This document shows, piece after piece, positions 1 through 9,514 of a DNA stretch of 64,000 nt (position 1 is the first letter of the stretch; each line of letters begins with the position of its first letter). The notes beneath the pieces are model-generated. The model worked only from the letters and a program-made list of their open reading frames with translations, was not told the DNA's origin and did no database searches. Source of the stretch: CAZOVB01 sp964583095 (GTDB lineage Bacteria; Planctomycetota; Phycisphaerae; SM23-33); contig CAZOVB010000015.1 in the NCBI GenBank assembly GCA_964583095.1, forward strand, positions 26,438 to 90,437, given 5' to 3'. A program made the translations under genes and the position numbers.

Positions 1-2
1 CC

Positions 3-1055
3 TTCACGGGCATGGCGGGGTTCCTGGCTACCGGGTACAAGGTCCAGGTGGAGATGGACTCCAGTCACGGCGTCCGCGAGGGGGACTGGGTGCATCTGAA
101 AGGCATTCGCATCGGCAAGGTTACGGAGGTGAATTTCCGGCAGGGGGATCCCCGCGAGGGAGTCAGCTATGTCTTGCGGATTGATAATGAGTACCGCCTG
201 CCGGGTACGACGTATCTTTCGGTAAGCACCAAGGGGATTTCCGGCTCGGCGTATCTGAATCTCAAGACCGACGGCGAGCCGATCGTCGTAGAGGGCAAGA
301 CCCCCGAGTATCTTCCCAAGGACGGATCGGTGACGATTCCGGGTAAGGCAGGCAGCGAGAGCCTGATTCCCGGTGAGGTCCAGGACGCCCTGGAGACGAT
401 CGGGACGCTGGGGGAGGAGATCGGCCCGGCGATGAAGGAATTTGCCGCCCTGGCCCGGAACCTCAACGAGTTGATCGGCGGCAAGGCGGCGACCTCCGAT
501 TCGCCCGGACAGGGAGATTCGGAGCAAGGCACGGATCCCGACGGGGCCCAGGAGCAGGAGACAGAGGCAGGGCTCAAGAAGACCCTGGCCCGGCTGGATC
601 GGGTTCTGGCGGGGATGGAGAACGTCTTTGCCGACGAGGCAAACCAGGAGAACCTGTCCAAATCGCTTGCGAACCTGGCCGAGGCGACCGAATCGGCCAG
701 GGGGGCCATGCAGGAAATCCGCAAGGTAGCTGCAAATGTGCAAAAGGTCGTGGACAACGCCGGGCAGGCAACCGAAGCGGTGGCTGGGGCGGCACGGACC
801 GCAGGAGATCGGATCGACGATCTGTCCGAGAGTCTGCTGACGCAGACCGAGAATCTCTCGCAGCTTCTCCAGACGCTGCACAAGGCGGCGGTGAAGTTGG
901 AATCCGGTAAGGGTACGGCCGGGAAGATGCTCAACGATGCCGACCTGTTCGACAATCTCGTCGAGACGACCTCTCAACTGGACAAACTCATCAAGGAGAT
1001 GCGGGGCCTGGTGAAGACCTGGAAGGAATCCGGCGTGGGAGTGAAGCTCAAGTGA
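3..1055 (+). CDS. MCE-family (MlaD-like) lipid-binding protein, 5' end outside window
   Basis: The reading frame is open from base 3, and the first ATG (12) lies inside the MCE domain, so the N-terminal membrane anchor normally found in this family must be encoded before the window. The visible part has the MCE core in the first ~95 residues (GDWVHLKGIRIGKVTEV, then GTTYLSVSTKGISGSAYL), followed by a long, charged helical/coiled-coil stretch to the C-terminus, including a Glu/Gln-rich linker at about residues 155-185. Family knowledge: MCE proteins form hexameric rings in the periplasm that pass lipids between membranes, driven by an ABC permease/ATPase. Those partners would be expected upstream. 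The MMPL transporter 64 bases downstream on the same strand may be co-transcribed. The assignment is firm at family level; the substrate is unknown. Confidence 0.85.
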   Translation, partial: FTGMAGFLATGYKVQVEMDSSHGVREGDWVHLKGIRIGKVTEVNFRQGDPREGVSYVLRIDNEYRLPGTTYLSVSTKGISGSAYLNLKTDGEPIVVEGKTPEYLPKDGSVTIPGKAGSESLIPGEVQDALETIGTLGEEIGPAMKEFAALARNLNELIGGKAATSDSPGQGDSEQGTDPDGAQEQETEAGLKKTLARLDRVLAGMENVFADEANQENLSKSLANLAEATESARGAMQEIRKVAANVQKVVDNAGQATEAVAGAARTAGDRIDDLSESLLTQTENLSQLLQTLHKAAVKLESGKGTAGKMLNDADLFDNLVETTSQLDKLIKEMRGLVKTWKESGVGVKLK

Positions 1056-1119
1056 TGTCCAGCCCGATTGAAGGTCCGGGTTTTCGAGGCAGGGCCTTGC
1101 GCGGGGGCGGCGCGGGTCG

Positions 1120-3384
1120 ATGACGTTTTGCGAGGCGATGGTTCGTTGGCGCTGGGGCGTGCTGGCCATCTGGATCGGCCTGGCGGGGGGGCTTTGCCTG
1201 CTGGTCCCCGCCCCCAAGCGCGGCGATGAACTCCAGAAACAGTTTCTGCCGGAGGGTTCGGAATACCTCCGGGCGATCACACTCCTGCAGGAGGCGTTTC
1301 CCGGCTCGAGTGGTTTCAGCGAGGCGGTGGTGGTGTTTGAACGCCCGGGGGCAGCGCTGAGACAGGAGGACCTCGAAGCGATCAATGCTTTTGCCCGGCG
1401 GGTGGCGACCGAGCCGACCGGGCCGATCAAGCAGAAGGATCTGGAGAAGCTCTCGGTTCGCTCTCCGGCCTCGATCCCGACGCCCCAGGTTCCGATTCTC
1501 CAGACGCCGCTGTTTCGCAACCCGCTTCTGAGTCAGGTGACCGATGAGGGGCAGGCGACGATCGTATCGGTCAACATCCCTTCGAATTACATTACGATCT
1601 TCTCTTCCCAGGTGGTGGAGCACGTGCGGGCGACCCTGGTCGATTCGGAGTTTCCCGAGGGGCTCCGGATGGCGGTGACCGGCTCGGCGGGTTTCGGCCA
1701 CGGCTACGCGCAGGCGGCAGAGGAATCCAGCCGACGCACCACGTGGGTAACGGTTCTGGCGGTGGTGGTGATTCTCCTGGTGGTCTACCGGGCGCCGCTG
1801 GGTGCGCTGGTTCCGCTCGCGGCGATCAGCATCGCGGCGGTGGTGGTGAGCCAACTGCTGGAACTGGTCGAGCACTTCGGGCTCCAGGCGGGCACGGCCG
1901 AGAAGATTTTCGTCTTCGTGCTGATGTACGGTGCCGGGATCGATTACTCGTTGCTGCTGATCAGCCGGTTCCGCGAAGAGATGGGACGGGGCAGAAAGGC
2001 CAGGCCGGCCGCCTCGCGAGCCCTGGGTGCGACGCTGGCGCCGATCACCGCCTCTGCCCTGACCGACGCGCTGGGGCTGTTGATGCTGGTCTTCGCGCAG
2101 TTTTTGATCTTCCGCACGACCGGGCCTGTGGTGGCGATGGCGCTGGTGGTGGCGATGCTGGCAGCGCTGACGCTGGTTCCCGCCTTGCTGGGGGTCTTCG
2201 GGCGTCGGATCACCTGGCCCGGTGAGGCCAAGGCCCGTCAGGGGCATCGCAAGCTCTGGTCGCGGCTGGCCGAGACGGTGATTCATCGCCCGGGGCGGGT
2301 GCTGGTGCTTACCCTGCTGGTCCTGCTGCTGCCGGTGTATAGGGGGCTCAATGTACACTGGGTTTTCGACAGCCTGGCCGGCTTCAAGCCGAGCTACACC
2401 CACAACGTGGGCAATGCATCGGCGGGGATCTTGATGGCCCAACGGCACTGGCCGGTGGGCGAAGTCGCCCCGACCGCGCTGCTGGTGCATTCGCCCCGGC
2501 CTCTGGGGCTCATCCAGTGGAGCGGCGTGAGCCGCAAGCTCCTGGACACCCTCAAGGACACCGAGGGAGTCGCGAACGTCCGAAGCTACAATCAGCCGCT
2601 GGGGCGGAATGTCAGCCCCTGGGCCAATGCGCTGCTCCAGACGGCCGGGGGGGCAATGGTCACGGACCATTACATCTCCGCCGACCGACGGACCGCCCGG
2701 CTGGAGGTGATACTCGAAGCCGAGCCGATGACCGCCGAGGCGATGGCCACAGTCGAACGGATCAAGTCCCGCCTTGGGCCTCTCATGCAGGAGGCCTCCG
2801 AGGCGTTGGAGGCCGACATCGAGGTATTGGCTGCGGGCACGACGGCCGAGACGCTGAGCATTCGCGACACGACCCGAAGCGACGCCCGGCTGGTCGCGGG
2901 CCTTGCCCTGGGAGTGATCTTCCTGACGGTGCTGATTCTCCTGGGTGATCCGATCCTGGCCGGTTTCATGATCGCCTCGACGGTCCTGAGCTACCTCTCG
3001 ACGCTGGGGATCTGCTCCTGGGTGCTGGTGGACATCCTCGGCGCGGGGGGCCTGGACTGGAAGACCGAGATCCTGCTGTTCGTTGTGATGGTGGCGGTGG
3101 GGGTGGACTACAACATCTTCCTTGCTTCGCGGATGCGACAGGAAGCCCGGACGAACCTGCCCAAACGGGCGGTGAAACTGGCGATGATTCACACCGGGCC
3201 GGTCATTTCCTCTTGTGGGCTGATCATGGCGGCCTCGCTGGGCAGCCTGATGGTGGGCGAACTGACGCTGCTGAACCAGTTGGGCTTTGCTTTGGCCACG
3301 GGGATGCTCATGGATACGTTCGTGATCCGGCCGCTGCTGCTGCCCTCCTTTGCCGTACTGACACGTCGTATTGGACGCCGCTGA
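1120..3384 (+). CDS. MMPL/RND-superfamily transporter
   Basis: This 754-residue integral membrane protein has the duplicated RND layout: one N-terminal membrane helix (about residues 12-28), a periplasmic loop, five or six helices (about 208-365), a second helix at about 393, a second periplasmic loop, and a final helix group (about 590-750). Both halves carry the MMPL signature around a Gly-x-Asp-Tyr in the second helix of each bundle: GAGIDYSLLLISRFREEM and VAVGVDYNIFLASRMRQEA. Proteins of this class use the proton gradient to move hydrophobic compounds such as lipids, hopanoids or drugs. It follows the MCE gene by 64 bases on the same strand, which suggests a shared role in envelope lipid traffic (inference). 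The ATG at 1120 has no strong ribosome site, so the start is the likeliest rather than proven. Confidence 0.85.
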   Translation: MTFCEAMVRWRWGVLAIWIGLAGGLCLLVPAPKRGDELQKQFLPEGSEYLRAITLLQEAFPGSSGFSEAVVVFERPGAALRQEDLEAINAFARRVATEPTGPIKQKDLEKLSVRSPASIPTPQVPILQTPLFRNPLLSQVTDEGQATIVSVNIPSNYITIFSSQVVEHVRATLVDSEFPEGLRMAVTGSAGFGHGYAQAAEESSRRTTWVTVLAVVVILLVVYRAPLGALVPLAAISIAAVVVSQLLELVEHFGLQAGTAEKIFVFVLMYGAGIDYSLLLISRFREEMGRGRKARPAASRALGATLAPITASALTDALGLLMLVFAQFLIFRTTGPVVAMALVVAMLAALTLVPALLGVFGRRITWPGEAKARQGHRKLWSRLAETVIHRPGRVLVLTLLVLLLPVYRGLNVHWVFDSLAGFKPSYTHNVGNASAGILMAQRHWPVGEVAPTALLVHSPRPLGLIQWSGVSRKLLDTLKDTEGVANVRSYNQPLGRNVSPWANALLQTAGGAMVTDHYISADRRTARLEVILEAEPMTAEAMATVERIKSRLGPLMQEASEALEADIEVLAAGTTAETLSIRDTTRSDARLVAGLALGVIFLTVLILLGDPILAGFMIASTVLSYLSTLGICSWVLVDILGAGGLDWKTEILLFVVMVAVGVDYNIFLASRMRQEARTNLPKRAVKLAMIHTGPVISSCGLIMAASLGSLMVGELTLLNQLGFALATGMLMDTFVIRPLLLPSFAVLTRRIGRR

Positions 3385-3400
3385 GGCGGTGGCGACCGGT

Positions 3401-4510
3401 TTACGATCCTCCGGCCGAGGCCTTCGACCCCCTGTCCGAGCCCTGCCTCAGCAGGCAGGCGTGGCAATGGTCCGAGCCGTGGACCGGTTCGAGTTGGGGG
3501 ACTTCCTTTGTGCATCGGCCCACCACACGGACGGGCTGCCCCTGGGAGAGGATGACGGCGGTCTGGCTGTCGGGCAACTGGGCAGCTTTCTCGCGTGTAA
3601 GCGGGCATCGCGGGTGGAACGTGCAGCCGGTGGGAGGATTGATCGGCGAGGGAATTTCCCCGGGAAGCTGGACGCGCGTTTTCTCGCGGGCAGGAATCGG
3701 CTGGGGCACGGCCGAGAGAAGTGCCTGCGTGTAGGGGTGCTGCGGGTTGCGGTAGAGCTCTTGGCGAGGGGCGGTTTCCACAACGCGCCCGAGGTACATC
3801 ACCGCGACTTCGTGGGCGAAGTGTTCCACCACGGCCAGGTTGTGGGCGATGAACAGGAAGCTCAGGCCCATGTCTTTTTGAAGATCGGCCAGGAGGTTGA
3901 GCACCTGTGCCTGGATGGAGACATCCAGGGCGCTGACGGGCTCATCGCAGACGATGAAGTCCGGTTCGACGGCCAGGGCGCGGGCGATACCGATGCGCTG
4001 GCGCTGTCCGCCGGAAAACTCATGCGGGTACCGGTTGATGTAGCGGGCCGAAAGCCCGACGCGTTCGAGCAGTTGCTCGACGCGTTTGCGACGCGCCCTG
4101 CCGCTGAGCAGGCCATGGGCGCTGATCGGTTCGGAGACGATCGAGCCGACCGTCATCCTCGGGTTCAGTGAGCCGACCGGGTCCTGGAAGATCACCTGCA
4201 TCTGGCGGCGGAGGCGTTTGACTTCGCTGCGCCCGGCGGTCAGAACGTCCCTGCCCTTGTAGGTGACGCTCCCTGCTGTGGCGGGGATCAGCCGCAGGAT
4301 GGTTCGGCCCACGGTGGTCTTGCCCGAGCCGCTTTCGCCGACCAGGCCGAGCGTCTTGCCCTTCTTGATTCTCAAGTCCACGCCGTCGACGGCATGGACG
4401 TAGCGTTTTTTGCCCAGAAAGCCCCGGCGGACGGGGAACCAGGTCTTGAGGCCCTCGACGGTAAGGATATTGCCGTTTTCGGAGGTTTTTGGCGGCGTTG
4501 CGGTGGACAC
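3401..4510 (-). CDS. oppF: Oligopeptide ABC transporter ATP-binding protein (OppF-type)
   Basis: Second ATPase of the peptide importer. It shows Walker A GESGSGKTT, the signature SGGQRQRIGIARAL, Walker B VCDEPVSALD, and the C-terminal oligopeptide-transporter extension with the Cys motif GCTFHPRCPL. I chose a GTG start at 4510 because it sits 8 bases after GGGAG and one base past the stop of the upstream ATPase gene (TGAcGTG). The ATG at 4525 lacks a ribosome site and would overlap oppD by 14 bases. It is the last gene of a five-gene minus-strand operon (binding protein, two permeases, two ATPases). Convergent with the MMPL gene, only 16 bases away. Substrate specificity (di- or oligopeptides) cannot be told from sequence alone. 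Confidence 0.9.
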   Translation of the reverse strand: MSTATPPKTSENGNILTVEGLKTWFPVRRGFLGKKRYVHAVDGVDLRIKKGKTLGLVGESGSGKTTVGRTILRLIPATAGSVTYKGRDVLTAGRSEVKRLRRQMQVIFQDPVGSLNPRMTVGSIVSEPISAHGLLSGRARRKRVEQLLERVGLSARYINRYPHEFSGGQRQRIGIARALAVEPDFIVCDEPVSALDVSIQAQVLNLLADLQKDMGLSFLFIAHNLAVVEHFAHEVAVMYLGRVVETAPRQELYRNPQHPYTQALLSAVPQPIPAREKTRVQLPGEIPSPINPPTGCTFHPRCPLTREKAAQLPDSQTAVILSQGQPVRVVGRCTKEVPQLEPVHGSDHCHACLLRQGSDRGSKASAGGS

Positions 4511-4511
4511 G

Positions 4512-5570
4512 TCAAACACTCCCATCAGAGGAGGCCGGCTGGGTTTCGAACATGGCCTGGCTGGGGTCGGTCGCCTCGGCCGACTCGTATCCGGCGCACT
4601 GCCAACAGGCGACCCAGTGGTTGGGCTGGACCTCGCGGAGCTCCGGCTCCTGGGTTTGGCACCGTTTGAGGTCTCGGCCTATGGGGCAGCGGGGGTGGAA
4701 CTTGCAGCCGGTGGGGAACGAGAGCGGGTTGGGCACATTGCCCGGGATGGTCTCGAGCCGATCGTGGGTCTGGCCCAGTCGCGGCAGGGATTTGAAGAGC
4801 CCCTGCGTGTACGGGTGGAGGGGGTTGTCGAAAAGTGTCTGGACGTCGGTGAACTCGGCCAGCTTGGAGGCGTACATCACGGCCACGACGTGTGCGGTCT
4901 CGGCCACGACGGCCAGGTCGTGGGTGATCAGCAGTGTCGAGAGGCCCGTTTCATCCTGGAGCTGGTTGAGCAGGTCGAGGATCTGTGCCTGGATGGTCAC
5001 GTCCAGGGCGGTGGTGGGTTCATCGGCGATCAGCAGTTGGGGCGAGCAGGACAGGGCCATCGCGATCATCACGCGCTGGCGCATACCGCCCGACATCTGG
5101 TGGGGGTACTCGTCGAAGCGCTGGGTGGGATCGGGAATGCCGACCTGTCCGAGAAGTTCGATCGCCTGGTCGCGTGCCTCTCCGGCAGAGACCTTTTTGT
5201 GGAGTCGAATCGCCTCGACGATCTGGCTGCCGCAGGTGAAGACGGGGTTGAGCGAACTCATCGGCTCCTGGAAGATCATGGAGATCTTTCCGCCGCGGAT
5301 GCGACGCATTTCCTTTTCCCGCAGCGAGGTGAGTTCCTGGTTGTGGAGCTTGATGGAGCCCGAGACGATCCGACCCGGGGGCATGGGGATCAGCTTGAGG
5401 ATGCTGAAGGCGGTGACGCTCTTGCCGCAGCCGCTCTCGCCGACCAGCGCGAACGTCTCTCGCGGGCGGATGCGGAAGCTCACGCCATCGACCGCCCGGA
5501 CGAGGCCGTCGGGCGTCTGGAAATACGTCCGCAGGTCGCGGACTCTCAGCAGGGGGCTGTTCTGGTTCAT
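4512..5570 (-). CDS. oppD: Oligopeptide ABC transporter ATP-binding protein (OppD-type)
   Basis: First ATPase of the peptide importer, 352 residues. Visible motifs are Walker A GESGCGKSVTAFSIL, the signature SGGMRQRVMIAMAL, Walker B IADEPTTALD, and the OppD/OppF C-terminal extension containing PTGCKFHPRCPIG with conserved cysteines. Its ATG overlaps the stop of the upstream permease gene in an ATGA arrangement (5567-5570), indicating translational coupling. OppD and OppF form the cytoplasmic heterodimer that powers the OppB/OppC channel. The length and domain order are normal for the family. Confidence 0.92.
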   Translation of the reverse strand: MNQNSPLLRVRDLRTYFQTPDGLVRAVDGVSFRIRPRETFALVGESGCGKSVTAFSILKLIPMPPGRIVSGSIKLHNQELTSLREKEMRRIRGGKISMIFQEPMSSLNPVFTCGSQIVEAIRLHKKVSAGEARDQAIELLGQVGIPDPTQRFDEYPHQMSGGMRQRVMIAMALSCSPQLLIADEPTTALDVTIQAQILDLLNQLQDETGLSTLLITHDLAVVAETAHVVAVMYASKLAEFTDVQTLFDNPLHPYTQGLFKSLPRLGQTHDRLETIPGNVPNPLSFPTGCKFHPRCPIGRDLKRCQTQEPELREVQPNHWVACWQCAGYESAEATDPSQAMFETQPASSDGSV

Positions 5571-6505
5571 TCGTTACGCAACCTCGGGTCCAGGGCATCT
5601 CGCAGACGATCGCCGAAGAGGTTCCAGGCCAGGATGAGGATGAACATCGCGACCGTCGCGGCGGTGACTTCCCACCATCTACCGACGATGAGATCCATCT
5701 TGGCTTCCGAAATCATCTTGCCCCAACTGGGCAGATCTTCAACGCCGATTCCCAGGAAGCTCAAGAAGACTTCTGCAGAGATCGCTCCCACGAAACCCAG
5801 CGAGAAATTGATGATCCCGATATGGGCTACGTTGGGCATTATGTGACGCAGGAGCGTGGAGAAACCGCGGCGCCCGGAAGCTCTGGCAGCCAAGACATAG
5901 TCCAGTTCGCGGAGTTTCATGGTTTCGGCGCGAACGAGCCTGCATGTTCCGATCCAGCTCGTCAGGGCCAGGGCGATTACGATCGATGGCAGTCCTGCAA
6001 GTTCGAATTCACTACCCGTTCCTTCAAAGAAGGTCACTTCCTGGAAAGCGAACTTCAATGCGATAACCCGGATGACGCCGGGTATGCAGACCAGAGTGGT
6101 GTAGACCCAGACGATGAAGTCATCCAGGAAACGACCGTAGTAGCCGGCAATGGCTCCGAGGATCATGCCGATGGGCACGGCCACGATGTTGGCGAAGAAG
6201 CCGACCTGCATGGAGACGCTGGCACCGATGATGGTTTTCCAGGCGACGCTTCTACCCAAGGCATCGGTACCCAGCCAGTATCCCCAACTTGGGCCCTCAT
6301 TGAGCCGGTCGTAGTCGTAGCTTTCTTCCCAGGCTTGGTGTGTGAAGGCTCCGATGAAGGCGAAGACGGCGAAGATGAAGATGATGACGGCGCAGCCGAT
6401 CGCGACCTTGTCGCGGCGCATACGCCGCAGGGCTTCGCCCCATAGGCTGCGTCCGCTGTGGGCCTGAAGATCCGTTCCGGCCGAGGGTTGTGTAATTTCA
6501 GTCAA
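5567..6505 (-). CDS. oppC: Oligopeptide ABC transporter permease (OppC-type)
   Basis: Integral membrane permease of 312 residues, with an N-terminal cytoplasmic tail, one early helix (about residues 38-55) and a block of five further helices. The EAA-type loop that contacts the ATPases is at LDYVLAARASGRRGFSTLLRHIMPN (the Gly-Ala pattern is typical). Translation appears to start at a TTG (6505-6503) preceded by AGGAG at an 8-base distance; no ATG with a ribosome site is nearby. It lies 10 bases after the OppB gene and overlaps the OppD gene by four bases. OppC pairs with OppB to form the transmembrane channel. Confidence 0.9.
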   Translation of the reverse strand: MTEITQPSAGTDLQAHSGRSLWGEALRRMRRDKVAIGCAVIIFIFAVFAFIGAFTHQAWEESYDYDRLNEGPSWGYWLGTDALGRSVAWKTIIGASVSMQVGFFANIVAVPIGMILGAIAGYYGRFLDDFIVWVYTTLVCIPGVIRVIALKFAFQEVTFFEGTGSEFELAGLPSIVIALALTSWIGTCRLVRAETMKLRELDYVLAARASGRRGFSTLLRHIMPNVAHIGIINFSLGFVGAISAEVFLSFLGIGVEDLPSWGKMISEAKMDLIVGRWWEVTAATVAMFILILAWNLFGDRLRDALDPRLRNE

Positions 6506-6515
6506 TGTTCGACTC

Positions 6516-7475
6516 CTATTTCAGCCGGATGCGGGGGTCGAAGAGGGCATAGAGCACATCCGTAATGAGCAGGCCCAGTACGTAGATGACGGCCAGCAGG
6601 AAGACCAGCCCACTGAGAATCGGTACGTCGCGGTCTTCGATGCTGGAGATCATCAGGTCGCCCAGTCCCGGGATGCCGAAGAACTGCTCCAGCAGCAGCG
6701 AGCCGAGGATCAGGAAAGGGATCGACAGGACCAGCGAGGTCAGGATCGGCAGCATGCAGTTTTTCAGGACGTGTTTGCCCAGGATGCTCGGAAGCGCCAC
6801 ACCCTTGGCCCGGGCGGTTCGGACGTAGTCCTGCCCCACCTGGTCGAGGATGACCGTGCGGTAGAAGCGGACGCTGGCGCCCAGACCTGCGACCACGCCG
6901 ATCAGGACAGGCAGGTAGATATTGTACCAATGGCCCATACCGAAGGCATGTTCCGGACTGACTCTGAACATCGCCATCTGCCCGAAGAGGATGTAGGCCA
7001 GGAAGGGGATGCACATGCCCAGCACGGCCAGGAAGACTCCGACATGGTCGATCCACGTTCCCCGCCAGTAGGCGACGATGGCGCTGATTATCAGCCCGAG
7101 CATCCAGCCGATGGCCAACTGTGGAATGGTCAGGGCCAGGCTGTATTTGGCCCGCTCCTGGATGATATCGATCAGGGACTTGTCGCTCCACCGCATCGAG
7201 TAGCCCTGAAAGGTGAGGCTTTCGAGGAAGTGGTGGAAGAACTGGGAGTCGTAGAATTCGGCGGTGAAGGGATTGTTGTTGCCGACATAAAGAGGTTTGT
7301 CCAACCCGTGGAGCCTCTTGAAATCTTCCAGGGCCTGTCTTCCCTGCCGCTGCACGTTTACATGGTGACGTGCCACGTCAGCGGTGGTTCCCTGGAAGAG
7401 AACAAAAGTCAGAAGCATTACTCCGAAGACCGTGAAAACGGCCTGAACCAGTCGTCGCAAGATATAGGGAAGCAT
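6516..7475 (-). CDS. oppB: Oligopeptide ABC transporter permease (OppB-type)
   Basis: Integral membrane permease of 319 residues. The N-terminus (MLPYILRRLVQAVFTVFGV) is the classic start of OppB/DppB proteins, and the EAA loop is DYVRTARAKGVALPSILGKHVLKN. The family's conserved tail VLGLLITDVLYALFDPRIRLK is intact. A periplasmic insert (about residues 45-115) is somewhat longer than in the shortest homologues. The ATG follows the stop of the binding-protein gene by three bases and has a GGAAGGA ribosome site inside the end of that gene. It forms the channel together with the OppC-type permease. Confidence 0.91.
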   Translation of the reverse strand: MLPYILRRLVQAVFTVFGVMLLTFVLFQGTTADVARHHVNVQRQGRQALEDFKRLHGLDKPLYVGNNNPFTAEFYDSQFFHHFLESLTFQGYSMRWSDKSLIDIIQERAKYSLALTIPQLAIGWMLGLIISAIVAYWRGTWIDHVGVFLAVLGMCIPFLAYILFGQMAMFRVSPEHAFGMGHWYNIYLPVLIGVVAGLGASVRFYRTVILDQVGQDYVRTARAKGVALPSILGKHVLKNCMLPILTSLVLSIPFLILGSLLLEQFFGIPGLGDLMISSIEDRDVPILSGLVFLLAVIYVLGLLITDVLYALFDPRIRLK

Positions 7476-7478
7476 GCG

Positions 7479-9443
7479 TCAGTGCGTCCTTCCGCCGAGG
7501 CGCTTTCGCAGGTCGTTATCGATTTTCCGGAACCGGGTATAGCCGTAGCCGACCGGGTGAGGCTTGATATTCTTTATCCATTCATAATAAAGAATATAGG
7601 TGACATCTTCGGCCAGGAGAAGTGCGGGAACATCTTCGCAAAGCTTGCGGTTCATCTTTACGTAAAGCTCCATTCGCTCCGGACTGTCGGGCATGGTTCG
7701 GGCCTGTTCATACCACTGGTCGAACTGGGGGTCGCTGTAGTTGGCATTGTTGGTTCCGGTCTTGATGTTGGGCCCGTAGAACAACTGCATGAAGTTCTCG
7801 GCGTCGGGATAGTCGGCATGCCAGCCCATCATGTACATCTGGGCCGCCTTGTTGTCCACCTTCTTCTGCAGGGTATCCCAGTCATTGAAGTTGGTCTTGA
7901 GTTCCAGGTCGACTTTCTTGAACTGCTGCTTGAAGAAGTCCGCTATAGTCACGCTTCTGCCCCCGCTGCCCATTTCGAGCTCGATGGGGGGGATGCGCCC
8001 GTCGGAAGTCAACTGCCCGGCCTGGGCCAACTCCTTGCGGGCGTCTTCGAGTTTCTTTTTGGCCCGGGCCAGGAGTTCCCGGCGGTTCTCGTCGGTCTGT
8101 TTGATATAGTAAGGTCCGGGCCCGGCGATCGGGTGGGAGGGGAAGTTGGAGGGAACGTAGTTCACCGCGCGTTGTCCCCGCCCGTTGTAGAGAACGCGAA
8201 TGTAGTTCTCCACGTCAAAGGCCAGGCAGATGGCCTGTCGCAGTGACTTGCTGGCGCCCAGGACGGGGTCCTCCATGTTGAAGACCGCCCAGAAGATCGT
8301 GGGGCGCGTGTAGGTCTGCATTTCGATGTTCTGGTCTTCCCAGCTTTTGGAAAGTTCCTTGCCCGGGGTAACGACAAAGTCGAACGTTTCCTTGGGAATC
8401 CCGGTAATGTCCTTTCGCTTCGAGAGGAACATCATCCACCCCGGGTAAGACTGCTTGGTGTACTTGAACTTCAGCACGTCGATGAAGGGAACGCGTTTTC
8501 CAGCGTCGTCCAGCAACCCCAGGGCCCGGTCTCCCGGGTAGTCCCCATGGGCCGGTTCGCCCTCGGTGGGATACCGCTCCAGGCGGAAATCCGGATTTCG
8601 CACGAACATCATCATGTTCTTGGCCTGCCAGGTATCCAGGAGATACGGCCCGGTTCCCACAACCATTTCCGGTTTGCGAAGCTCGGTCAGGACCGGTTCC
8701 TGGTCCACCAGGTAGGTGTCAACGACCTCTCGCGCGATGGGGGCATAGCTGTTCATCGCCAAGACCATCTGGAACTGCGGGTAAGGCTCTTTGAGCTTGA
8801 TCACCAGCGTATGGTTGTCCGGGGCCTGCAGGCCGGAAACCTCCAGATCGTATCGGGAAAAATCCTCTTTCTCGTATTCCTCGGTCTTCTTCCGGTATTC
8901 GTCGAGACCTTCGATGCGGTGTCGGATCAGTGACCAGGATAATTGGGATGGAATATTCGCATCGGCGATACGTTTGAAAGCCAGGATGAAATCCTGGGCG
9001 CGAATTGGACGTGTCTTGGGACGTCCATTTTCCATTCCGAAACAGCGATTACGCTGGAACAGGACGTCTTTGCGGATCTTGAACGTGTAGGTGAGGCGAT
9101 CTTCGCTGACCTGGGGCAACTCCGCGGCCAGTTGAGGGACCAGCGTTTCGGTCGAAGCGGGACGTTTGAGGAAATGGTACTGCAGAAGAGACTCGTAACA
9201 TTTGCTCATCATCGACGCACCGGCAACATCTCCGATGACGGCCGGGTCGATCGACTTGATTTCCGCCCCGTATGTATCGAAGAGGATGATCGGATCATCC
9301 TTATAGATCGGCTGGTCGTTTTCGTCCCAACCGACCACGATCCGGTCGACATCGAAGCGTTCCGCTTCCCCCCGCAACAGCAGATAGGGGGACAACACCA
9401 TGCCTGCCACGATCAGCAGTGCTGCTGGGTAGAACCATTTCAT
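7479..9443 (-). CDS. oppA: Oligopeptide ABC transporter periplasmic binding protein (SBP family 5)
   Basis: First gene of the operon, 654 residues. It begins with an uncleaved-anchor or signal sequence (MKWFYPAALLIVAGMVLS) without a lipobox cysteine, so it is probably held by its N-terminal helix or released into the periplasm. The rest matches family 5 solute-binding proteins: early region ending in YESLLQYHF, then DVLFQRNRCF, a hinge region containing VGTGPYLLDTW, and a C-terminal part with MYMMGWHADYPDAENFMQLFYG, the usual 'D(Y/W)xD' signature. At 654 residues it is about 100 longer than E. coli OppA. An AGGAG ribosome site lies about 9 bases upstream of the ATG. Binding specificity is unknown. 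Confidence 0.9.
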   Translation of the reverse strand: MKWFYPAALLIVAGMVLSPYLLLRGEAERFDVDRIVVGWDENDQPIYKDDPIILFDTYGAEIKSIDPAVIGDVAGASMMSKCYESLLQYHFLKRPASTETLVPQLAAELPQVSEDRLTYTFKIRKDVLFQRNRCFGMENGRPKTRPIRAQDFILAFKRIADANIPSQLSWSLIRHRIEGLDEYRKKTEEYEKEDFSRYDLEVSGLQAPDNHTLVIKLKEPYPQFQMVLAMNSYAPIAREVVDTYLVDQEPVLTELRKPEMVVGTGPYLLDTWQAKNMMMFVRNPDFRLERYPTEGEPAHGDYPGDRALGLLDDAGKRVPFIDVLKFKYTKQSYPGWMMFLSKRKDITGIPKETFDFVVTPGKELSKSWEDQNIEMQTYTRPTIFWAVFNMEDPVLGASKSLRQAICLAFDVENYIRVLYNGRGQRAVNYVPSNFPSHPIAGPGPYYIKQTDENRRELLARAKKKLEDARKELAQAGQLTSDGRIPPIELEMGSGGRSVTIADFFKQQFKKVDLELKTNFNDWDTLQKKVDNKAAQMYMMGWHADYPDAENFMQLFYGPNIKTGTNNANYSDPQFDQWYEQARTMPDSPERMELYVKMNRKLCEDVPALLLAEDVTYILYYEWIKNIKPHPVGYGYTRFRKIDNDLRKRLGGRTH

Positions 9444-9485
9444 GGACGAGTACTCCTAGCTAAGGAAGCCTCTTGCATGGGGACT

Positions 9486-9514
9486 GTTATAGCGGCTGGG
9501 GGTCGGGTGTGCAA
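9486..9514 (-). promoter_or_regulatory. Sigma70-type promoter for the opp operon
   Basis: Read on the minus strand: -35 TTGCAC (9514-9509), a 17-base spacer, and -10 TATAAC (9491-9486). This predicts a start near 9479 and a leader of about 35 bases before the OppA ATG at 9443. Both boxes match the consensus at five (TATAAC) and four (TTGCAC) positions. Confidence 0.6.

Noticed and set aside
1048..3192. 714-codon open frame on the minus strand opposite the MMPL gene
   Set aside because: It is Arg/His/Gln-rich with no domain pattern, the usual antisense shadow of a high-GC membrane-protein gene.
4511..4525. ATG start for OppF at 4525
   Set aside because: It overlaps oppD by 14 bases and lacks a ribosome site; the GTG at 4510 has GGGAG at a good distance.
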